Shown: in pieces, positions 6,643-9,360 of the stretch
How positions within the stretch are numbered: the stretch's first letter is position 1
Layout: the number at the start of each line of letters is the position of its first letter
DNA from: Candidatus Bipolaricaulota bacterium
GTDB lineage: Bacteria; Bipolaricaulota; Bipolaricaulia; Bipolaricaulales; Bipolaricaulaceae
DNA: 9,360 bases
Direction: 5' to 3'
Assembly (NCBI GenBank): GCA_021163465.1
Contig: JAGGWU010000158.1
Location: forward strand, 1 to 9,360
Notes under the pieces: model-generated
Databases searched by the model: none
The model's input: the letters and a program-made list of their open reading frames with translations, nothing else
Told to the model about the DNA's origin: nothing
Made by a program: the position numbers and the translations under genes

Positions 6643-6684
6643 AAAAGGGGGCGGGGCAAGGGGGACCTTGCCTTGCCCCCTTTT
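6643..6684 (+). terminator. Intra-operon terminator/attenuator hairpin
   Basis: A continuous 19-pair stem starts 11 bases after the binding-protein stop. AAAAGGGGGCGGGGCAAGG (6643-6661) pairs with CCTTGCCTTGCCCCCTTTT (6666-6684), with two G-U pairs, around the tetraloop GGGA (a GNRA type). Only four T follow the GC stem before GTTCTG, so release is probably partial. The AAAA/TTTT flanks make it symmetrical enough to work on either strand. It lies between the binding-protein gene and the first permease, 19 bases before the permease start. Confidence 0.85.
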
Positions 6685-6703
6685 GTTCTGAAAATTTGAA
6701 GGT

Positions 6704-7693
6704 ATGGCGATAGTCTTCAGGCGGCTGGCCTTGGCCCTCCTTACCATTGTGGTGGTGGCCCTCGTGACCTTCATCGTGGTCCAGAACGTCCCCGGGGACC
6801 CGCTCTACGAGTGGGCCATGGATATGGTTCAGACGAGTGGCCTGGACTTCGAGACCGCCTACAAGATCGCCGCTCAGATGTACGGCTATGACCCGAACGA
6901 GCCCCTCATGCACCGCCTCCTCGCTTACGTGAAGAGGCTCCTGCGGGGGGACCTCGGCTACTCGATGATCTACAGGACCTCGGTGAACCGGATCATCGCC
7001 AAGGCCCTACCCTGGACGGTCTTCGTGGTCTCAATTTCGCTGCTTTTGAGTTTCTCACTGGGGGTTATGCTCGGGACGGTGATCGCCTGGAAGAGGCGCT
7101 CGCTCCTCGATCCGGTGGTAACAGGCTACGCTTCCTTCACCGCCGCTACCCCCGACTACGTGACCGCGATGTTGCTCCTGCTTTTCTTCGCCATCAACCT
7201 GAGGTGGTTCCCCTCGAAGGGAGCGTACGACATCGGGATCAAGCCCGGCTTCAATTTGACGTTCATCGGGAACGTGCTCCACCATGCCGCCTTGCCGATC
7301 CTCTCGTACACCCTGGAGGCATTGGGGGGATGGGCTCTGGCGATGAAAGGATCGGCCGTCTCCGTTTTGGGCGAGGACTACATCATGGCCGCCAAGGCCA
7401 GGGGCCTCAAGGAGCGCAGGATCGTGACCGCGTACCTTGCCCGCAACTCGATCCTTCCCCTGATCACCGGGCTCGCCATCTCCTTCGGGGGAATGTTCGG
7501 CGGCTCGATCCTCATCGAGACCATCTTCAACTACCCGGGGATGGGGTGGTTTTTCTCCCAAGCCCTCATGAGGAAGGACTATGGAATGATGCAGGGGCTT
7601 TTCCTCCTCACCATCACGGCCACCATCTTGGCCAACTTCCTGGCCGACATCCTCTACGCGAAGCTCGACCCCCGTGTTAGATTGGAGCGGTGA
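6704..7693 (+). CDS. ABC transporter permease, DppB/OppB type
   Basis: A 329-residue inner-membrane subunit that forms half of the translocation channel. It shows the family layout: a first helix at about 8-27, a long external segment with NVPGDPL (28-34) and LRGDLGYSMIYRTSV (80-94), then five more helices at about 105-128, 140-165, 195-215, 248-272 and 295-317. The cytoplasmic coupling (EAA) loop is EDYIMAAKARGLKERRI (224-240) with its glycine at 234, followed by ARNSILP. NYPGMGWFF (276-284) is also typical. The start at ATG 6704 is fixed by the position of the first helix, but its AAGG (6699-6702) is only one base from the ATG, so initiation may be weak. It follows the attenuator hairpin and overlaps the next permease by one base (TGATG). 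Confidence 0.94.
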   Translation: MAIVFRRLALALLTIVVVALVTFIVVQNVPGDPLYEWAMDMVQTSGLDFETAYKIAAQMYGYDPNEPLMHRLLAYVKRLLRGDLGYSMIYRTSVNRIIAKALPWTVFVVSISLLLSFSLGVMLGTVIAWKRRSLLDPVVTGYASFTAATPDYVTAMLLLLFFAINLRWFPSKGAYDIGIKPGFNLTFIGNVLHHAALPILSYTLEALGGWALAMKGSAVSVLGEDYIMAAKARGLKERRIVTAYLARNSILPLITGLAISFGGMFGGSILIETIFNYPGMGWFFSQALMRKDYGMMQGLFLLTITATILANFLADILYAKLDPRVRLER

Positions 7694-8526
7694 TGCGCAC
7701 CTTCTTGCAGAACAGGAGAGCAGTGGCCGGAGCCGTAATCCTCATGCTTTATCTCCTCATGGCCACCATAGGGCCGATTCTCGTCCCTTTGGGGGGCCAA
7801 GCGCCGGGGGAGGCCTTCCAACCCCCTTCGTGGAAACATCCGTTGGGTACCGATTACCTGGGACGGGACGTCCTGGCGCAGATAGTGCACGGTTCCCGGG
7901 ATGTCCTTTTTGTGGCCTTTTTGGCGGCTACCTTCGCCATCGCGATAGCGATCTCGGTGGGGATTCTGGCGGGACTCAAGGGGGGAGTTGTGGACCAAGC
8001 CCTTATGACGCTGGTGAACATGATGCTCACCATCCCGCATCTTCCGGTGATGATGATCCTCGCGGCCGTCTTCAGGGTGCGGGACCCTTTCAGTTTCGCT
8101 TCCATCCTCGCCCTCTGGATGTGGGCGGGGTTGGCGAGGGCGGTTCGATCGCAGGTGCTCTCCCTACGTGAAAGGGATTTCATCGAAGCGGCCAGGCTCC
8201 TGAAGCTAGGAAGTTTCCACATCATCTTTAGAGAGATCCTGCCGAACATCGTGCCATATGTAGCGATAAATTTCGTCTCGATGATGCGTGGGGCCATCGT
8301 TTCCTCGGTAGCGATCATGTTTTTGGGGCTCGCCCCGTTTTCCGCCACCAACTGGGGTATGATGCTGAACATGGCCACCATTCAAACCGGGGCCATCTAC
8401 ATCCCTCAGGCCCTCCCTTATGTGCTCTCCCCCCTCCTGGCGATCATGCTCCTCCAGCTGGGAGGGTATTTCTTCGCCAGCGGCCTGGAGGAAATCTTCA
8501 ACCCGAGGTTGCGGGCCCATGAATGA
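7693..8526 (+). CDS. ABC transporter permease, DppC/OppC type
   Basis: A 277-residue inner-membrane partner of the preceding permease. The N-terminus has a first helix (about 11-32) and an external loop ending in the family signature HPLGTDYLGRDVLAQIVHGSR (49-69, OppC N-terminal region). Further helices lie at about 72-95, 102-127, 133-150, 188-213 and 243-262. The coupling loop is ERDFIEAARLLKLGSFHIIFREILPN (160-185). Its EAA part is intact, but the usual Gly four residues after the second Ala is Lys (K171). ATG 7693 overlaps the upstream stop (TGATG) and has GGAG at 7684-7687, five bases away; the GTG one codon earlier is less likely. It overlaps the downstream ATPase gene by eight bases. 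Confidence 0.94.
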   Translation: MRTFLQNRRAVAGAVILMLYLLMATIGPILVPLGGQAPGEAFQPPSWKHPLGTDYLGRDVLAQIVHGSRDVLFVAFLAATFAIAIAISVGILAGLKGGVVDQALMTLVNMMLTIPHLPVMMILAAVFRVRDPFSFASILALWMWAGLARAVRSQVLSLRERDFIEAARLLKLGSFHIIFREILPNIVPYVAINFVSMMRGAIVSSVAIMFLGLAPFSATNWGMMLNMATIQTGAIYIPQALPYVLSPLLAIMLLQLGGYFFASGLEEIFNPRLRAHE

Positions 8527-9360
8527 GGCCATCCTTTCTATTAGGGACTTGGTCGTTGAGTTCGAGGTGCGGGAGGGGAACCTGCGCTCGGTGGACAGGG
8601 TTTCCTTGGAAGTTCCTCGTGGGGCCTTCATGGGGCTCATCGGGGAATCCGGCTGCGGCAAGACGACGATTGTGCAAGCAGTGATGAACCTCATGCCGGA
8701 GAACGGTTACATCCGCGCGGGTGAGATCTTCTTTGACGGGAGCGACATCCTCAAGCTTTCCGAGGAAGAGCTGCGGCGGGTCCGTTGGGAAAAGATCGCC
8801 ATGGTCTTTCAAGCCGCCCAGAATTCCCTCAACCCGGTGCTAAAGGTTTCCGAGCACATGGTGGATACGGTCCTTGCACATCGCCGCGAGCCCAAGAGCA
8901 GGATCCTGCAGCGAGCGGCGAGGCTCCTGGAGCTTGTGCGCCTCGATCCCAGCAGGGTCCTGGACTCCTATCCCCACGAGCTCTCCGGGGGCATGAAGCA
9001 GCGGGTGGTGATCGCCATGTCCCTCCTTCTGGATCCCGAGCTCCTGATCCTGGACGAGCCCACCACGGCATTGGACCTCATCTCCCAGGCGTACCTCATG
9101 GAGCGCCTTAGAGAGATCCACGGAGAGCTTGGGATCACCATGTTCATGGTCACCCACGACGTCTCCAACGTGGCGAAGGTCGCCGACAGGGTGGCGGTGA
9201 TGTACGCGGCCAAGATCCTGGAGGTGGGGAGTGTGGAAGAGATCTTCTACGACGCCCGCCACCCCTATACCCGCGGCCTCATCAATGCCATCCCCTCCAT
9301 CGTCGGCGATCTCTCGGAGAAGCGGCCGATCCCGGGGCTCCCCCCAAGCCTCATAAACCC
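8519..9360 (+). CDS. ABC transporter ATP-binding protein, DppD/OppD type (3' end outside window)
   Basis: This subunit hydrolyses ATP to drive import. The frame is open from ATG 8519 to the window end (280 complete codons), so the C-terminus is missing. All nucleotide-binding motifs are present: Walker A GESGCGKT (42-49), Q-loop Q98 in VFQAAQNSLNP, signature LSGGMKQR (155-162), Walker B LLILDEPTTALD (175-186) with E180, and switch H213 in VTHD. The segment HPYTRGLINAIPS and the final GLPPSLINP are the start of the oligopeptide/dipeptide C-terminal domain; the usual cysteine motif would lie just outside the window. GAGG at 8505-8508 is ten bases from the ATG. It overlaps the DppC-type gene by eight bases, implying coupled translation. 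These importers usually have a second, related ATPase, expected downstream. Confidence 0.95.
   Translation, partial: MNEAILSIRDLVVEFEVREGNLRSVDRVSLEVPRGAFMGLIGESGCGKTTIVQAVMNLMPENGYIRAGEIFFDGSDILKLSEEELRRVRWEKIAMVFQAAQNSLNPVLKVSEHMVDTVLAHRREPKSRILQRAARLLELVRLDPSRVLDSYPHELSGGMKQRVVIAMSLLLDPELLILDEPTTALDLISQAYLMERLREIHGELGITMFMVTHDVSNVAKVADRVAVMYAAKILEVGSVEEIFYDARHPYTRGLINAIPSIVGDLSEKRPIPGLPPSLIN

Noticed and set aside
8785..9111. A 108-codon plus-strand frame within the ATPase gene
   Set aside because: It is out of frame with a clear ABC ATPase that has all its motifs; the alternative product is low complexity.

Overview
The window is a GC-rich bacterial stretch in which every supported gene lies on the + strand. 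It holds two functional blocks. The left block (1-3398) is housekeeping: the end of a YceD/DUF177 protein, the Holliday-junction resolvase RuvC, and a complete three-domain DNA polymerase I. These genes overlap by a few bases at GTGA and ATGA junctions, so they are probably transcribed and translated together. A 344-base non-coding gap follows (3399-3742). It contains a strongly AT-rich patch, a weak terminator-like hairpin with a T8 run, and a GC-rich segment with interleaved inverted repeats.

The right block (3743-9360) is a sugar-regulated transport locus. A LacI-family repressor is followed by a strong sigma-70-type promoter (TTGACA, 18 bases, TATACT) that overlaps the repressor's stop codon. 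Just downstream is a CG-centred palindrome, CAACCGCTTG, placed where a LacI-type repressor would block transcription. Next come an exported family-5 solute-binding protein, a 19-bp terminator or attenuator hairpin, two inner-membrane permeases (DppB and DppC type), and an ABC ATPase (DppD type) cut off by the window end. A second ATPase (DppF/OppF type) would be expected just beyond.

By fold this is a dipeptide/oligopeptide (Dpp/Opp) transporter. A sugar-sensing type of repressor next to it, a tryptophan-rich binding protein and a LacI-style operator together favour an oligosaccharide substrate, as established for several Opp-like transporters of Thermotoga and hyperthermophilic archaea. That is inference; the sequence alone cannot name the sugar.

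The organism cannot be named securely. The binding protein has a cleavable signal peptide without a lipobox cysteine, which fits a diderm with a soluble periplasmic binding protein. PolA keeps an intact proofreading site, which argues against Thermus. RuvC has the His-Asp catalytic pair known from Thermus RuvC. A GC-rich, possibly thermophilic, deep-branching lineage (for example Bipolaricaulota or relatives of Thermotogota) is a low-confidence guess. I see no tRNA, rRNA, CRISPR array, insertion sequence or phage gene. The most interesting material is regulatory: the operator/promoter pair, the attenuator inside the transporter operon, and the folded-looking gap before the repressor.
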